Below are positions 1 to 9,462 of a stretch of DNA of 64,000 nt, piece after piece. Under the pieces are notes generated by a model, which made no database searches, was not told the DNA's origin, and saw only the letters and a program-made list of their open reading frames with translations. The translations under genes and the position numbers were made by a program. The DNA lies in assembly GCF_014284275.1 (NCBI RefSeq), contig NZ_JACOFU010000011.1:1-64000 (forward strand), written 5' to 3'. The DNA is from Affinundibacterium amnicola. GTDB taxonomy: Bacteria; Pseudomonadota; Gammaproteobacteria; Burkholderiales; Burkholderiaceae_D. How positions within the stretch are numbered: the first letter of the stretch is position 1; each line of letters starts with the position of its first letter.

Positions 1-125
1 ATAACGTTTCTATCACAGTAAAATTGATCAACCCGATCGCGATGGAAGAAGGTCTCCGTTTCGCGATTCGTGAAGGTGGTCGTACTGTTGGTGCAGGTGT
101 TGTTGCTAAAATTATCGCTGGTTAA
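1..125 (+). CDS. tuf: Elongation factor Tu, C-terminal end (partial)
   Basis: Only the last 40 residues are present, in frame from base 3 to a TAA at 123-125. They include the domain III signature [13 protein letters not shown] followed by [15 protein letters not shown], which is diagnostic of EF-Tu. EF-Tu is the GTPase that delivers aminoacyl-tRNA to the ribosome in the cytoplasm. Its place directly before rpsJ is the standard str-S10 arrangement (rpsL-rpsG-fusA-tuf-rpsJ). A terminator hairpin follows 76 nt downstream. The 5' part lies outside the window. Confidence 0.97.
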
Positions 126-200
126 TTTAAAGTTTGTCGGTGAAGCTCGCTAGTTTCATCGATAAAATTTAGAATAATTCGAAATTTGGTGTACACTAGT

Positions 201-240
201 CGGCTGTCGTGCTTTTTAAGCTCGACAGCCGTAGTTTTTT
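201..240 (+). terminator. Intrinsic terminator after tuf
   Basis: A nine-base-pair stem, CGGCTGTCG (201-209) with CGACAGCCG (223-231), is followed by TAG and a six-T run (235-240). It separates tuf from rpsJ, so the S10 operon probably needs its own promoter or read-through. I see no convincing promoter in 241-300. Confidence 0.8.
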
Positions 241-314
241 AGTCTAAGTAGTAATCGCTCTTTGTTAAAAATGCCACTTTCCAGCATTGTGGCTCGTTCT
301 TTACAGGAAATATC

Positions 315-632
315 ATGTCTACAGCAAATCAAAAAATCCGTATTCGCTTGAAAGCTTTCGATTACAAGTTGATCGATCAATCAGCTCTCGAAATCGTAGA
401 AACAGCTAAGCGTACCGGCGCTGTTGTTAAAGGTCCAGTTCCTTTGCCAACACGTATCCAACGTTTCGACGTATTGCGTTCCCCGCACGTTAACAAAACT
501 TCCCGTGATCAATTCGAAATCCGCACGCATCAGCGTTTGATGGACATCGTTGATCCAACGGACAAAACTGTTGACGCATTGATGAAACTCGACTTGCCAG
601 CTGGTGTCGACGTAGAAATCAAATTGCAATAA
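315..632 (+). CDS. rpsJ: 30S ribosomal protein S10
   Basis: 105 residues against 103 in E. coli. The start [13 protein letters not shown], the GPVPLPT turn and [13 protein letters not shown] are the usual S10 blocks. S10 sits in the head of the 30S subunit and, as NusE, also takes part in transcription antitermination. The start ATG at 315 follows an AGGAA Shine-Dalgarno sequence. It is the first gene of the S10 operon, but 367 nt instead of the usual few bases separate it from rplC, and that gap holds a promoter and hairpins (described separately). Confidence 0.98.
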   Translation: MSTANQKIRIRLKAFDYKLIDQSALEIVETAKRTGAVVKGPVPLPTRIQRFDVLRSPHVNKTSRDQFEIRTHQRLMDIVDPTDKTVDALMKLDLPAGVDVEIKLQ

Positions 633-640
633 TTAATAAA

Positions 641-747
641 GCGATAAATGTCATTGCAGGGCACAGACCGTCGTTGCTTGTCCTCGCAATACTTAAGTAT
701 TGCTGTGGGAAGCGCCTAGTTCTGCATCCCTGAAATGAAATTTCTCG
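641..747 (+). other. Long imperfect inverted repeat with central palindrome, rpsJ-rplC gap
   Basis: The arms at 641-666 and 722-747 are imperfect reverse complements (GCGA.AAAT.TCATT.CAGGG pattern) enclosing a perfect 18-bp palindrome at 686-703, GCAATACTTAAGTATTGC. As RNA this would form one roughly 105-nt stem structure starting 8 nt after the rpsJ stop codon. No T-run follows, so it is not a classical terminator. It could stabilise the rpsJ 3' end, act in ribosomal-protein autoregulation, or be a non-coding unit. Function unknown; the symmetry is directly visible. Confidence 0.6.
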
Positions 748-863
748 CATTATTAAGTGCTGTCAGGTTTATTGGTGTGGTTGATATTCAAAATATTGAA
801 TTTGAATTGTGCTAGTAAAAAACTGACATACCATAATTTTTTCTATTTTCAAATAAATTTATC

Positions 864-892
864 TTGTAAGTGGAAAATTTTCGGGTTACAAT
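864..892 (+). promoter_or_regulatory. Candidate sigma-70 promoter for rplC onward
   Basis: A -35 box TTGTAA (864-869) and a -10 box TACAAT (887-892) are separated by exactly 17 bp, predicting initiation near base 900, about 100 nt before the rplC start. It lies after the rpsJ gap structure and just before a hairpin plus T-run. This would allow L3 and downstream genes to be expressed independently of rpsJ. Confidence 0.5.
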
Positions 893-908
893 CGAAGGCT
901 TAGATTTG

Positions 909-934
909 GATAGGCTTGCGCCTGTCTATTTTTT
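909..934 (+). terminator. Leader hairpin with T-run before rplC (attenuator candidate)
   Basis: The stem GATAGGC (909-915) pairs with GCCTGTC (920-926) around loop TTGC and is followed by TATTTTTT. It begins about 10 nt after the predicted start of the rplC promoter transcript and ends 66 nt before rplC. It could terminate transcripts arriving from rpsJ or attenuate the rplC transcript. In E. coli, L4 controls the S10 operon through a leader attenuator upstream of rpsJ; a relocated equivalent is only a hypothesis. Confidence 0.55.
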
Positions 935-999
935 AAGTTTTAAAAAGTAAGTTTCTAAACATCAGCCTCACCCAATCGTAGGTGAGAATGGAGAAAACA

Positions 1000-1656
1000 A
1001 TGAGCTTGGGCCTAGTTGGTCGCAAGGTTGGTATGATGCGCATTTTTACTGATGATGGTGATTCAATTCCAGTCACAGTATTAGATGTGTCCAACAACCG
1101 CGTGACACAAATCAAAACTCCTGAAACAGACGGTTACTCCGCTGTTCAGGTAACATTCGGTCAGCGCCGTGCATCCCGTGTAACTAAAGCGGCTGCAGGT
1201 CACCTCGCAAAAGCGGGCGTGGAAGCTGGTACTGTCTTAAAAGAATTCCGTGTTGACGCTGCTAAAGCTGCTGAACTGAAAGCGGGCGATGTTGTGCCTG
1301 TTGGCTTGTTCGAAGCTGGTCAAAAAGTCGACGTGCAAGGTGTGACAATTGGTAAAGGCTATGCCGGTACTATTAAGCGTCACCACTTCGCATCTGGTCG
1401 TGCTACTCACGGTAACTCACGTTCACATAATGTTCCTGGTTCTATCGGTATGGCGCAGGATCCTGGTCGCGTTTTCCCAGGTAAGCGCATGACTGGTCAC
1501 TTGGGTGATGTTACGCGTACAGTGCAAAATCTTGTTATCGCTCGTGTAGATGCTGATCGCCAATTGTTGTTGGTGAAAGGTGCTATTCCAGGCGCGAAAA
1601 ACGGTCAGGTGATTGTATCGCCAGCTGTTAAAGTTAAAGCAAAGAAGGGGGCTTAA
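1000..1656 (+). CDS. rplC: 50S ribosomal protein L3
   Basis: 218 residues from the ATG at 1000, chosen over an upstream in-frame GTG at 982 because GGAGAAA lies just ahead and the family starts [12 protein letters not shown]. Conserved blocks include [18 protein letters not shown] and [18 protein letters not shown], the latter holding the glutamine that PrmB methylates in the family. L3 is an early-assembling 50S protein whose extension reaches the peptidyl transferase centre. The rplD start is 3 nt downstream, so translation is probably coupled. Confidence 0.98.
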   Translation: MSLGLVGRKVGMMRIFTDDGDSIPVTVLDVSNNRVTQIKTPETDGYSAVQVTFGQRRASRVTKAAAGHLAKAGVEAGTVLKEFRVDAAKAAELKAGDVVPVGLFEAGQKVDVQGVTIGKGYAGTIKRHHFASGRATHGNSRSHNVPGSIGMAQDPGRVFPGKRMTGHLGDVTRTVQNLVIARVDADRQLLLVKGAIPGAKNGQVIVSPAVKVKAKKGA

Positions 1657-1659
1657 TCT

Positions 1660-2283
1660 ATGGAACTGAAGCTCCTAAATGCAGATGGTCAATCTGCTTC
1701 TAATGTTGCTGCACCAGATACTATTTTTGGTCGTGACTACAATGAAGCTTTGATTCATCAAGTAGTTGTTGCTTACCAAGCGAATGCTCGCAGTGGTAAC
1801 CGCAAACAATTGGGTCGTGACGAAGTTCACCACACAACTAAGAAGCCGTGGCGTCAAAAAGGTACGGGTCGTGCTCGTGCTGGTATGTCATCTTCCCCAT
1901 TGTGGCGTGGAGGTGGTCGCGCTTTCCCTAATTCTCCTGATGAGAACTTCTCTCACAAAGTTAACAAGAAGATGTATCGCGCAGGTATCTGCTCGATTTT
2001 GTCTCAGTTGGCTCGTGAAGGTCGTTTGAATGTTGTTGACAGTCTGACTGTTGATGCGCCAAAAACTAAGTTGTTGTCTGAAAAATTGAAGACTATGGGT
2101 TGCTTGGATTCAGTATTGATTATTACTGAAGACTTCAACGAAAACTTGATGTTGGCTGCTCGCAATCTGGTTAACGTTTTGGTTGTTGAGCCACGTTATG
2201 CTGATCCAGTTTCTTTGGTGTTCTACAAGAAAGTGTTGATCACAAAAGCGGCCTTGACAAAGATTGAGGAGATGCTGGCATGA
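1660..2283 (+). CDS. rplD: 50S ribosomal protein L4
   Basis: 207 residues (E. coli 201). The basic loop [15 protein letters not shown] and the following [12 protein letters not shown] are the L4 signature that lines the exit tunnel constriction. In E. coli L4 also represses its own operon at the S10 leader. The stop overlaps the rplW start (ATGA), indicating translational coupling. If autoregulation exists here, the leader hairpin upstream of rplC would be the place to look. Confidence 0.98.
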   Translation: MELKLLNADGQSASNVAAPDTIFGRDYNEALIHQVVVAYQANARSGNRKQLGRDEVHHTTKKPWRQKGTGRARAGMSSSPLWRGGGRAFPNSPDENFSHKVNKKMYRAGICSILSQLAREGRLNVVDSLTVDAPKTKLLSEKLKTMGCLDSVLIITEDFNENLMLAARNLVNVLVVEPRYADPVSLVFYKKVLITKAALTKIEEMLA

Positions 2284-2591
2284 GCGTAATCAAGCATAGT
2301 GAAGAACGCCTGATGAAGGTGTTGCTGGCTCCGGTGATCTCTGAAAAAGCAACTATGGTTGCAGAGAAAAACGAGCAAGTTGTATTCCTGGTGATGCCAG
2401 ATGCAACTAAGCCAGAAATCAAGGCTGCTGTTGAGTTGCTGTTTAAGGTTCAGGTTGAATCTGTGCAAGTAGCTAACCGCTTGGGCAAACAAAAACGTAC
2501 TGGTAAATTTAATGGCCGTCGCAATCATACAAAACGCGCTTTTGTATGCTTGAAACCAGGTCAAGAAATTAACTTTACCGAGGGGGCATAA
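2280..2591 (+). CDS. rplW: 50S ribosomal protein L23
   Basis: 103 residues (E. coli 100). The N-terminal [15 protein letters not shown] and C-terminal [19 protein letters not shown] blocks identify L23, which sits at the tunnel exit and docks trigger factor, SRP and SecYEG. The start ATG overlaps the last bases of rplD. An in-frame ATG at residue 12 matches the start of some homologues, but the first ATG is retained because of the overlap. Confidence 0.97.
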   Translation: MSVIKHSEERLMKVLLAPVISEKATMVAEKNEQVVFLVMPDATKPEIKAAVELLFKVQVESVQVANRLGKQKRTGKFNGRRNHTKRAFVCLKPGQEINFTEGA

Positions 2592-2593
2592 GC

Positions 2594-3421
2594 ATGGCAC
2601 TCGTTAAGATGAAGCCAACCTCACCAGGCCGTCGTGGTATGGTTAAAGTGGTAACTGAAGGCCTGCATAAAGGTCGTCCGTTTGCTGCTTTGTTGGAAAA
2701 GAAAAATAAAACTGCTGGCCGTAACAACAATGGTCATATCACTACACGCCATATCGGCGGTGGTCATAAGCAGCACTATCGTTTAGTCGATTTTAAACGT
2801 TCTAAAGATGGTATTCCTGCGAAAGTTGAACGCATTGAATACGATCCTAACCGTACAGCGCACATTGCTTTGTTGTGCTACGCGGATGGTGAACGTGCAT
2901 ACATCATTGCATCCAAAGGTATGGCTGCTGGTGACCAGGTCATGAACGGCTCACAAGCGCCGATCAAATCTGGTAACTGCTTGCCAATCCGCAATATCCC
3001 AGTCGGTACAACTATGCATTGCGTAGAAATGTTGCCAGGCAAGGGTGCGCAGATCGCTCGTACTGCTGGTGCTGGTGTGGTGTTGATGGCTCGCGAAGGT
3101 ACATACGCTCAAGTGCGTTTGCGCTCTGGTGAAGTTCGTCGTATCCATATCGAATGCCGTGCAACTATCGGTGAAGTCGGTAACGGTGAGCATAACCTCC
3201 GTAAAATTGGTAAAGCTGGTGCGATGCGTTGGCGCGGTGTACGCCCGACAGTTCGCGGTGTTGTCATGAATCCTATCGATCACCCACACGGTGGTGGTGA
3301 AGGTAAGACAGCAGCAGGACGTCATCCAGTTTCTCCATGGGGTCAGCAAACTAAGGGTAAGAAGACACGTCGCAACAAGCGTACGACTTCCATGATCGTT
3401 TCACGCCGTGGCAAGAAATAA
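2594..3421 (+). CDS. rplB: 50S ribosomal protein L2
   Basis: 275 residues (E. coli 273). It contains the highly conserved [18 protein letters not shown] block with the histidine close to the peptidyl transferase centre and the basic C-terminus [20 protein letters not shown]2 is required for subunit association and tRNA binding. It starts 2 nt after rplW in the S10 operon. Confidence 0.98.
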   Translation: MALVKMKPTSPGRRGMVKVVTEGLHKGRPFAALLEKKNKTAGRNNNGHITTRHIGGGHKQHYRLVDFKRSKDGIPAKVERIEYDPNRTAHIALLCYADGERAYIIASKGMAAGDQVMNGSQAPIKSGNCLPIRNIPVGTTMHCVEMLPGKGAQIARTAGAGVVLMAREGTYAQVRLRSGEVRRIHIECRATIGEVGNGEHNLRKIGKAGAMRWRGVRPTVRGVVMNPIDHPHGGGEGKTAAGRHPVSPWGQQTKGKKTRRNKRTTSMIVSRRGKK

Positions 3422-3431
3422 GGGGTAACAC

Positions 3432-3707
3432 ATGACACGTTCAGCTAAAAAAGGGCCGTTTTGCGACGCCCATTTGGTAAAGAAAGTCGAAGCTGCGCAA
3501 GCAAATAAAGACAAAAAGCCAATTAAGACTTGGTCACGTCGTTCGACAATCATGCCTGATTTCATCGGTCTGACTATCGCTGTACATAATGGTAAGCAGC
3601 ACGTACCAGTGTACGTTTCTGAAAACATGGTAGGCCATAAATTGGGCGAATTCGCATTGACTCGCACATTTAAAGGTCATATCGCGGATAAGAAAGCGAA
3701 GAGATAA
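3432..3707 (+). CDS. rpsS: 30S ribosomal protein S19
   Basis: 91 residues (E. coli 92). [29 protein letters not shown] and [19 protein letters not shown] are canonical S19 sequences. S19 lies in the 30S head with S13 and contacts bridge elements to the 50S. An AGGGGTAA Shine-Dalgarno region precedes the ATG. The gene ends 1 nt before rplV. Confidence 0.98.
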   Translation: MTRSAKKGPFCDAHLVKKVEAAQANKDKKPIKTWSRRSTIMPDFIGLTIAVHNGKQHVPVYVSENMVGHKLGEFALTRTFKGHIADKKAKR

Positions 3708-3708
3708 T

Positions 3709-4038
3709 ATGGAAACCAAAGCAATATTGAAGGGTGTACGTCTGTCCGAGCAAAAAGGTCGCTTGGTAGCAGATTTGATCCGTGGTAAGAAAGTCGATCA
3801 AGCATTAAACATCTTAGCCTTCAGTCCGAAAAAAGGCGCGACTATCATTAAGAAAGTCTTGGAATCAGCAATTGCTAATGCCGAGCACAATGATGGTGCC
3901 GATATCGATGAATTGAAAGTTACGACGATTTATGTCGAAAAAGGACCAATTCTCAAACGCTTTACAGCGCGCGCAAAAGGTCGTGGTGATCGTATCTCTA
4001 AACAATCCTGTCACATTTATGTGACTGTTGGTAACTAA
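3709..4038 (+). CDS. rplV: 50S ribosomal protein L22
   Basis: 109 residues (E. coli 110). The start [18 protein letters not shown] and the C-terminal [19 protein letters not shown], which forms the hairpin lining the exit tunnel, identify L22. Macrolide resistance changes map to this hairpin in other species; nothing abnormal is visible here. It sits 1 nt after rpsS and 9 nt before rpsC. Confidence 0.98.
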   Translation: METKAILKGVRLSEQKGRLVADLIRGKKVDQALNILAFSPKKGATIIKKVLESAIANAEHNDGADIDELKVTTIYVEKGPILKRFTARAKGRGDRISKQSCHIYVTVGN

Positions 4039-4047
4039 GGAGTCACG

Positions 4048-4887
4048 ATGGGACAGAAGATACATCCAACCGGTTTCCGTTTAGCGGTAACACGTAATTG
4101 GTCTTCACGTTGGTATGCTGGCAATGGTAACTTTGCCACTATGCTCAATGAAGATATCAAAGTACGTGAATACCTGAAAAAGAAACTGAAAAATGCATCA
4201 GTAGGTCGTATCACTATTGAGCGTCCAGCAAAAAATGCACGTATTACTATTTACAGCTCTCGTCCAGGCGTTGTGATTGGTAAAAAAGGCGAAGATATCG
4301 AATCCTTGAAAGCGGATTTGGCAAAGATCATGGGCGTGCCTGTGCACGTAAATATCGAAGAAATTCGTAAGCCAGAAATCGATGCTCAATTGATCGCTGA
4401 TTCTATCTCTCAGCAGCTCGAAAAACGTATTATGTTCCGCCGCGCGATGAAACGTGCGATGCAAAACGCAATGCGTCTGGGTGCTAAGGGTATCAAGATC
4501 ATGTCTAGTGGTCGTTTGAATGGTATCGAAATTGCTCGTAAAGAATGGTATCGCGAAGGCCGCGTGCCTCTGCATACTTTGCGCGCTGATATCGATTACG
4601 GTACAAGTGAAGCATCTACGACATACGGTATTATTGGCGTTAAAGTTTGGGTTTACAAAGGTGATCGTTTAGCTAATGGCGACGCTCCTGTAATCGAATC
4701 CACACCAGAAGACGACAAAAAACGTCGTGGCCCACGTCGCGAAGATGGCAAGCCAAATAGCCGTCCACGTGCAAAGCGCCCTGAAGGTCAAACTCCAACT
4801 GGTACAGCAGCAGCTCCAGCAGCTAAACGTGTTCGCACGAAAGCAGCTGACGGCGCAGCGGCACCAGCTGAGAAAGCAGGAGAATAA
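4048..4887 (+). CDS. rpsC: 30S ribosomal protein S3 with extended C-terminus
   Basis: 279 residues against 233 in E. coli. [12 protein letters not shown] opens the protein. A KH domain with the [14 protein letters not shown] motif follows, and the C-terminal half carries [17 protein letters not shown]. The extra residues after about 220 form a basic, Ala/Pro-rich tail ([20 protein letters not shown]), a type of extension common in Betaproteobacteria. S3 lines the mRNA entry tunnel and contributes helicase activity. Confidence 0.98.
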   Translation: MGQKIHPTGFRLAVTRNWSSRWYAGNGNFATMLNEDIKVREYLKKKLKNASVGRITIERPAKNARITIYSSRPGVVIGKKGEDIESLKADLAKIMGVPVHVNIEEIRKPEIDAQLIADSISQQLEKRIMFRRAMKRAMQNAMRLGAKGIKIMSSGRLNGIEIARKEWYREGRVPLHTLRADIDYGTSEASTTYGIIGVKVWVYKGDRLANGDAPVIESTPEDDKKRRGPRREDGKPNSRPRAKRPEGQTPTGTAAAPAAKRVRTKAADGAAAPAEKAGE

Positions 4888-4889
4888 TC

Positions 4890-5309
4890 ATGCTGCAACC
4901 AGCACGCAGAAAATATCGTAAGGAACAAAAAGGCCGCAACAAGGGTATATCCCATGACCGTGGTACAGCAGTTTCTTTCGGTGAATTTGGTTTGAAATCA
5001 ATTGCACGTGGCCGTATTACAGCACGTCAAATTGAGGCGGCACGTCGCGCTATGACTCGTCATATCAAACGTGGTGGCCGTATCTGGATCCGTATTTTCC
5101 CAGATAAGCCAATTTCTCAGAAACCAGCTGAAGTTCGTATGGGTAATGGTAAAGGTAATCCAGAGTACTACGTAGCCGAGATTCAACCAGGCAAAATGTT
5201 GTACGAAATGGATGGCGTTGATGAAGCGCTGGCACGCGAAGCTTTCCGCTTAGCAGCTGCTAAATTACCATTGTTGACAACGTTTGTCGTACGTCAAGTC
5301 GGCACTTAA
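4890..5309 (+). CDS. rplP: 50S ribosomal protein L16
   Basis: 139 residues (E. coli 136). The start [17 protein letters not shown] and the block [18 protein letters not shown], which holds the arginine hydroxylated by the oxygenase RoxA/YcfD in E. coli, identify L16. It binds near the A site and 5S rRNA. It starts 2 nt after rpsC. Confidence 0.98.
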   Translation: MLQPARRKYRKEQKGRNKGISHDRGTAVSFGEFGLKSIARGRITARQIEAARRAMTRHIKRGGRIWIRIFPDKPISQKPAEVRMGNGKGNPEYYVAEIQPGKMLYEMDGVDEALAREAFRLAAAKLPLLTTFVVRQVGT

Positions 5310-5322
5310 TAGGGAGTTGTAA

Positions 5323-5514
5323 ATGAAAGTATCTGAACTCCAAGGCAAAGACTCCGCAGCTTTGACGAAAGAATTGAATGATTTGTTGAAGGCACAATTC
5401 AGCCTGCGTATGCAAATCGCTACGCAACAGTTGAATAACACTTCGCAACTCAAAAAAGTTCGTCGTGACATCGCCAGAGTTAAAACAGTCATGAATCAGA
5501 AGGATGCCAAATAA
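5323..5514 (+). CDS. rpmC: 50S ribosomal protein L29
   Basis: 63 residues, the family's usual size. [14 protein letters not shown] begins a two-helix coiled protein ending in [18 protein letters not shown]29 lies at the tunnel exit beside L23. An AGGGAG Shine-Dalgarno precedes the ATG, and the stop codon overlaps the rpsQ start by one base. Confidence 0.97.
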   Translation: MKVSELQGKDSAALTKELNDLLKAQFSLRMQIATQQLNNTSQLKKVRRDIARVKTVMNQKDAK

Positions 5515-5786
5515 TGAACGATCAAGTTAAAGTTGCACTGAAGCGCACATTGATTGGCAAAGTTGTCTCCGACAAGATGGACAAGACAGTGACAGTATTA
5601 GTTGAGCGTCACGTTAAACATCCTTTGTACGGTAAGATCATTGTGCGTACTGCGAAATACCATGCACACGATGAAGCTAACCAAGCAAAAGCCGGTGATA
5701 CAGTCGAGATTCAAGAAGGTCGTCCAATCTCTAAAACTAAAGCTTGGACACTGACTCGCGTTGTACAAGTTGCGCCAGTTTTATAA
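5514..5786 (+). CDS. rpsQ: 30S ribosomal protein S17
   Basis: 90 residues (E. coli 84). The OB-fold blocks [20 protein letters not shown] and [15 protein letters not shown] are typical of S17, a primary 16S rRNA binder. It is the last gene of the S10 operon. The 256-nt space after it corresponds to the S10/spc operon junction known in E. coli and contains a striking stem-loop. Confidence 0.98.
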   Translation: MNDQVKVALKRTLIGKVVSDKMDKTVTVLVERHVKHPLYGKIIVRTAKYHAHDEANQAKAGDTVEIQEGRPISKTKAWTLTRVVQVAPVL

Positions 5787-5826
5787 TAGTTGTTGCAGTA
5801 ATCGTTTTTTGATGTAATAATGATGG

Positions 5827-5857
5827 GCTGTCATTTGCAAAGCTTGCAAATGACAGC
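5827..5857 (+). other. Perfect 14-bp stem with 3-nt loop between rpsQ and rplN
   Basis: GCTGTCATTTGCAA (5827-5840) and TTGCAAATGACAGC (5844-5857) pair perfectly around AGC. It is not followed by a T-run, so it is not a classical intrinsic terminator. A smaller dyad (TTGGC/GCCAA, about 5967-5983) lies further on, and TTGACT occurs at 5916-5921 without a good -10 at standard spacing. The 256-nt gap is the S10/spc junction; a processing site or mRNA stabiliser is plausible but unproven. Confidence 0.6.
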
Positions 5858-6042
5858 TTAAATGTCTCTCAGGCTAGTAATTTGAGAGTGGTTAAAAAAT
5901 CGTCCACCTAATCGGTTGACTCGTGCATTGTTATTTGTGCTTCTAAGGCGTCTGACAATAAAAGAGTTGGCTGGCGGGGCCAAGACTGACTACAGATTTG
6001 CAATGTGCGGATTGTGTGGATTAAGTTGGGAAAGAGAACAAT

Positions 6043-6411
6043 ATGATTCAAACAGAAAGCCGGCTAGAAGTGGCTGACAATACTGGTGCGCGTGAAGTTT
6101 TGTGCATTAAAGTATTGGGTGGCTCTAAGCGTCGTTATGCAGGGATCGGTGATGTTATTAAGGTAACAGTCAAGTCTGCTGCTCCACGCGGTCGCGTAAA
6201 AAAAGGTGAAATTTACAATGCAGTTGTAGTTCGCACTGCTAAAGGTGTTCGTCGTCAAGATGGCTCTTTGGTAAAGTTCGACGGCAATGCTGCAGTGTTG
6301 TTAAATGCAAAACTTGAGCCTATCGGAACTCGTATTTTCGGCCCAGTAACGCGCGAATTGCGTACTGAGCGTTTCATGAAGATCGTTTCGCTTGCTCCAG
6401 AAGTGCTGTAA
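6043..6411 (+). CDS. rplN: 50S ribosomal protein L14
   Basis: 122 residues, the usual bacterial length (E. coli 123). [19 protein letters not shown] and the C-terminal [14 protein letters not shown] are invariant-type L14 sequences. L14 forms intersubunit bridges and is the docking site of RsfS. It is the first gene of the spc operon. A clear promoter could not be assigned in the preceding gap. Confidence 0.98.
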   Translation: MIQTESRLEVADNTGAREVLCIKVLGGSKRRYAGIGDVIKVTVKSAAPRGRVKKGEIYNAVVVRTAKGVRRQDGSLVKFDGNAAVLLNAKLEPIGTRIFGPVTRELRTERFMKIVSLAPEVL

Positions 6412-6420
6412 GGAGTCGTG

Positions 6421-6735
6421 ATGAATAAGATTCGTAAAAACGACGAAGTCATCGTCTTGACGGGTAAAGACAAAGGTAAACGTGGTCAAGTGCAGCAATG
6501 CGTTGATGCGAATTACGTTGTTGTTGCGGGCGTTAATGTTGCTAAAAAAGCGACTAAGCCTAACCCAATGACTGGAGCAGTTGGTGGCATCGTTGATAAA
6601 TTGATGCCGATTCATGTTTCCAATGTTGCGTTATTTAATGCTGCATCTGGTAAAGCAGACCGTGTAGGTTTTAAAGATGTGGATGGCAAAAAAGTCCGCG
6701 TTTATAAATCTACTGGCGAAGTTGTGAAGGCATAA
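6421..6735 (+). CDS. rplX: 50S ribosomal protein L24
   Basis: 104 residues from the ATG at 6421, matching E. coli exactly in length. The GTG immediately upstream (6418) is rejected because AGGAG at 6411-6415 fits the ATG better. The KOW motif [12 protein letters not shown] follows the start [16 protein letters not shown]24 initiates 50S assembly on 23S domain I. It lies in the spc operon, 9 nt after rplN. Confidence 0.97.
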   Translation: MNKIRKNDEVIVLTGKDKGKRGQVQQCVDANYVVVAGVNVAKKATKPNPMTGAVGGIVDKLMPIHVSNVALFNAASGKADRVGFKDVDGKKVRVYKSTGEVVKA

Positions 6736-6739
6736 AGTC

Positions 6740-7279
6740 ATGGCCCGTCTACAAGCATTATATAAAGAAAAAATCGTTGCTGATTTGACTGAGAAATTCT
6801 CTTACAAATCACCAATGGAAGTTCCTCGCATCTTGAAGATCACCCTGAATATGGGTTTGTCCGAAGCGATTGCTGATAAGAAAATTATCGAGCATGCAGT
6901 TGGTGATTTGACGAAGATTGCAGGTCAAAAACCTGTCGTAACTAAGGCACGTAAAGCGATCGCTGGTTTCAAAATCCGCGAAGGCTATCCAATCGGTTGT
7001 ATGGTCACCCTGCGTGGTAATCATATGTACGAATTCTTGGATCGTTTCGTGACTGTGGCTTTGCCACGCGTTCGTGACTTCCGTGGTGTATCTGGCCGCG
7101 CATTTGACGGTCGTGGTAACTACAATATCGGTGTTAAGGAACAGATCATTTTCCCTGAGATCGAGTACGACAAGATTGACGCGTTGCGTGGTATGAATAT
7201 CAGTATTACTACGACAGCTAAGACCGACGAAGAAGCAAAAGCGCTTCTCGCCGCATTTAAATTTCCGTTCAGAAACTGA
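6740..7279 (+). CDS. rplE: 50S ribosomal protein L5
   Basis: 179 residues, equal to E. coli. The block [16 protein letters not shown], the [11 protein letters not shown] segment and the [18 protein letters not shown] stretch are L5 hallmarks. L5 binds 5S rRNA in the central protuberance and contacts P-site tRNA. It starts 4 nt after rplX. Confidence 0.98.
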   Translation: MARLQALYKEKIVADLTEKFSYKSPMEVPRILKITLNMGLSEAIADKKIIEHAVGDLTKIAGQKPVVTKARKAIAGFKIREGYPIGCMVTLRGNHMYEFLDRFVTVALPRVRDFRGVSGRAFDGRGNYNIGVKEQIIFPEIEYDKIDALRGMNISITTTAKTDEEAKALLAAFKFPFRN

Positions 7280-7286
7280 GGTCGCC

Positions 7287-7592
7287 ATGGCAAAATTGGC
7301 ACTGATTAATCGTGAGCAAAAGCGTGCAGATTTGGTGAAGAAATTCGCTGGCAAACGCGCCGAATTGAAGGCCATCATTGATGACCAATCAAAAACTCCA
7401 GAAGAGCAATATTTAGCTCGTTTGAAGTTGCAGGCATTGCCACGTAATTCTAATCCGACTCGTCAGCGCAATCGCTGCGCTTTGACAGGTCGTCCACGTG
7501 GCACATTCCGTAAGTTCGGTTTGGGCCGTATTAAAGTCCGTGAATTCGCCATGCGTGGTGAAATCCCGGGTATGACTAAAGCTAGCTGGTAA
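7287..7592 (+). CDS. rpsN: 30S ribosomal protein S14 (zinc-free long form)
   Basis: 101 residues, the long S14 type. There are no CxxC pairs, so this is the zinc-independent form. [21 protein letters not shown] and [19 protein letters not shown] are the conserved C-terminal blocks. S14 joins late in assembly of the 30S head. No second rpsN copy is visible here. Confidence 0.97.
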   Translation: MAKLALINREQKRADLVKKFAGKRAELKAIIDDQSKTPEEQYLARLKLQALPRNSNPTRQRNRCALTGRPRGTFRKFGLGRIKVREFAMRGEIPGMTKASW

Positions 7593-7606
7593 TAGGAGAA
7601 TAAGCA

Positions 7607-8002
7607 ATGAGTATGAGCGATCCTATCGCCGATATGCTGACCCGCATCCGTAACGCGCAAGTTGTTCAAAAGACTGCCGTCGCGATGCCGTCCTCTAAGG
7701 TAAAAGTTGCAATTGCAAACGTACTGAAGGACGAAGGCTACATTGAGGATTTCGCAGTAGTTGACGCTGCTGGTAAATCTGAATTGAAAATCGGTTTGAA
7801 ATATTATGCAGGACGTCCTGTTATCGAACGCTTGGAACGTGTTTCACGTCCAGGTCTCCGTATTTACAAAGGTAAAGACGAGATCCCAAGTGTGATGAAC
7901 GGTTTGGGCGTGGCCATCGTGTCCACACCTAAGGGCGTTATGACTGACCGCAAAGCGCGCGCAACCGGTGTCGGTGGCGAAGTTATTTGCTACGTCGCCT
8001 AA
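7607..8002 (+). CDS. rpsH: 30S ribosomal protein S8
   Basis: 131 residues (E. coli 130). The first ATG is chosen because [16 protein letters not shown] aligns with the E. coli start and AGGAG is correctly spaced. The C-terminal [20 protein letters not shown] is conserved. S8 is a primary 16S binder and in E. coli is the translational repressor of the spc operon, acting near rplE. Confidence 0.98.
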   Translation: MSMSDPIADMLTRIRNAQVVQKTAVAMPSSKVKVAIANVLKDEGYIEDFAVVDAAGKSELKIGLKYYAGRPVIERLERVSRPGLRIYKGKDEIPSVMNGLGVAIVSTPKGVMTDRKARATGVGGEVICYVA

Positions 8003-8012
8003 GGAGTGCAAG

Positions 8013-8546
8013 ATGTCTCGAGTAGGTAAAATGCCAATCGCGTTGCCAGCAGGTGCAGAAGTTGCAATCTCAGCAGCGGCGATTACAGTAAAAGGTCCAA
8101 TGGGCGTGTTGACACAAAGCTTAAACGGCTTAGTGTCTATCGCTAACGAAAGTGGTGTCCTGAATTTCAAACCGGCAAATGACAGCCGTGAAGCTAATGC
8201 TATGACTGGTACCTTGCGTGCCTTGGTTAATAACATGGTGAACGGTGTTACTAAAGGTTTTGAGAAGAAGTTGAACCTCGTCGGCGTTGGTTATAAAGCG
8301 CAAGCGCAAGGCGACAAGTTGAATCTCTCCTTGGGTTTTTCTCATCCTGTCGTTCATGACATGCCAGCTGGCGTGACATGTGCAACACCAACTCCAACTG
8401 AAATTCTCATCAAAGGTGTGAATAAGCAGCAAGTTGGTCAGGTCGCAGCAGAAGTTCGTGCATACCGCAGCCCAGAGCCTTATAAAGGCAAGGGTGTCCG
8501 CTACGCGGACGAAGTGGTTGTGATTAAAGAAACCAAGAAGAAGTAA
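8013..8546 (+). CDS. rplF: 50S ribosomal protein L6
   Basis: 177 residues from the ATG at 8013, equal to E. coli. An upstream in-frame start inside rpsH is rejected because AAGGAG sits just before this ATG and the family begins MSRVGKMPI. The C-terminal [15 protein letters not shown] is diagnostic. L6 lies at the factor-binding side of the 50S near the sarcin-ricin loop. Confidence 0.98.
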   Translation: MSRVGKMPIALPAGAEVAISAAAITVKGPMGVLTQSLNGLVSIANESGVLNFKPANDSREANAMTGTLRALVNNMVNGVTKGFEKKLNLVGVGYKAQAQGDKLNLSLGFSHPVVHDMPAGVTCATPTPTEILIKGVNKQQVGQVAAEVRAYRSPEPYKGKGVRYADEVVVIKETKKK

Positions 8547-8559
8547 TAGGGGTTAGACG

Positions 8560-8922
8560 ATGGATAAGAAACAATCACGTCTGCGCCGCGCGACTCAAAC
8601 CCGTGCCAAGATCGCAGAGCTCAAGGTCACACGTTTATCTGTGCACCGTACGAACCTGCATATCTACGCCAGCATCATTGATGCAGATTCCAAAGTATTG
8701 GCATCTGCTTCTACAGTGGAAGCTGAAGTGCGTGCAGAATTGGCAGCGGCATCTAAGCACGGTGGTAATGCTGCGGCAGCCACTTTGATTGGTAAGCGCG
8801 TTGCGGAAAAAGCATTGAAAGCAGGAGTTACCGAAGTCGCGTTTGATCGCTCCGGTTTTCGTTACCACGGTCGTGTGAAGGCGTTGGCAGAAGCCGCGCG
8901 TGAAGCCGGCTTGAAGTTCTAA
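8560..8922 (+). CDS. rplR: 50S ribosomal protein L18
   Basis: 120 residues (E. coli 117). The arginine-rich N-terminus [16 protein letters not shown] and the C-terminal [20 protein letters not shown] identify L18, which binds 5S rRNA with L5 and L25. A GGGG-containing Shine-Dalgarno precedes the ATG. It lies 13 nt after rplF. Confidence 0.98.
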   Translation: MDKKQSRLRRATQTRAKIAELKVTRLSVHRTNLHIYASIIDADSKVLASASTVEAEVRAELAAASKHGGNAAAATLIGKRVAEKALKAGVTEVAFDRSGFRYHGRVKALAEAAREAGLKF

Positions 8923-8933
8923 GGAATATTGTC

Positions 8934-9452
8934 ATGGCAAAAATGCAAGCAAAAACAGCAGCCGACAAGCCGGATGATGGCATGCGCGAAAAAATGATCG
9001 CGATCAACCGTGTAACCAAAGTGGTTAAGGGTGGTCGTATCATGGGTTTCGCAGCACTGACAGTCGTTGGTGATGGTGACGGTCGCATCGGTATGGGTAA
9101 AGGGAAATCGAAAGAAGTTCCAGTAGCCGTACAAAAAGCGATGGAAGAAGCCCGCCGCAAAATGATTAAAGTAACTTTGAAAAACGGTACATTGCAACAT
9201 GCAGTGACTGGTAAGCACGGCGCCTCATCAGTCATGATGATGCCTGCTAAAGAAGGTACTGGCGTTATTGCTGGTGGTCCAATGCGCGCGATTTTCGAAG
9301 TGTTGGGTGTGGTTAATGTAGTTGCTAAGTCAAATGGCTCTACTAATCCATACAACATGGTTCGTGCAACTTTGAACGGTTTGTCGAAAATGAGTACGCC
9401 TTCCGATATCGCTGCAAAGCGCGGTAAGTCCGTTGAAGAAATTTTGGGCTAA
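8934..9452 (+). CDS. rpsE: 30S ribosomal protein S5
   Basis: 172 residues (E. coli 167). [20 protein letters not shown] and the glycine-rich [18 protein letters not shown] loop are S5 signatures. The C-terminal part has the usual [14 protein letters not shown]5 lies at the mRNA entry site and affects decoding fidelity. It starts 11 nt after rplR. Confidence 0.98.
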   Translation: MAKMQAKTAADKPDDGMREKMIAINRVTKVVKGGRIMGFAALTVVGDGDGRIGMGKGKSKEVPVAVQKAMEEARRKMIKVTLKNGTLQHAVTGKHGASSVMMMPAKEGTGVIAGGPMRAIFEVLGVVNVVAKSNGSTNPYNMVRATLNGLSKMSTPSDIAAKRGKSVEEILG

Positions 9453-9462
9453 GGTGAGCGAA

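Noticed and set aside
5916..5946. TTGACT/TTCTAA as a spc operon promoter
   Set aside because: The spacer is 19 bp and the -10 is poor; left unassigned although a promoter is expected in this gap.
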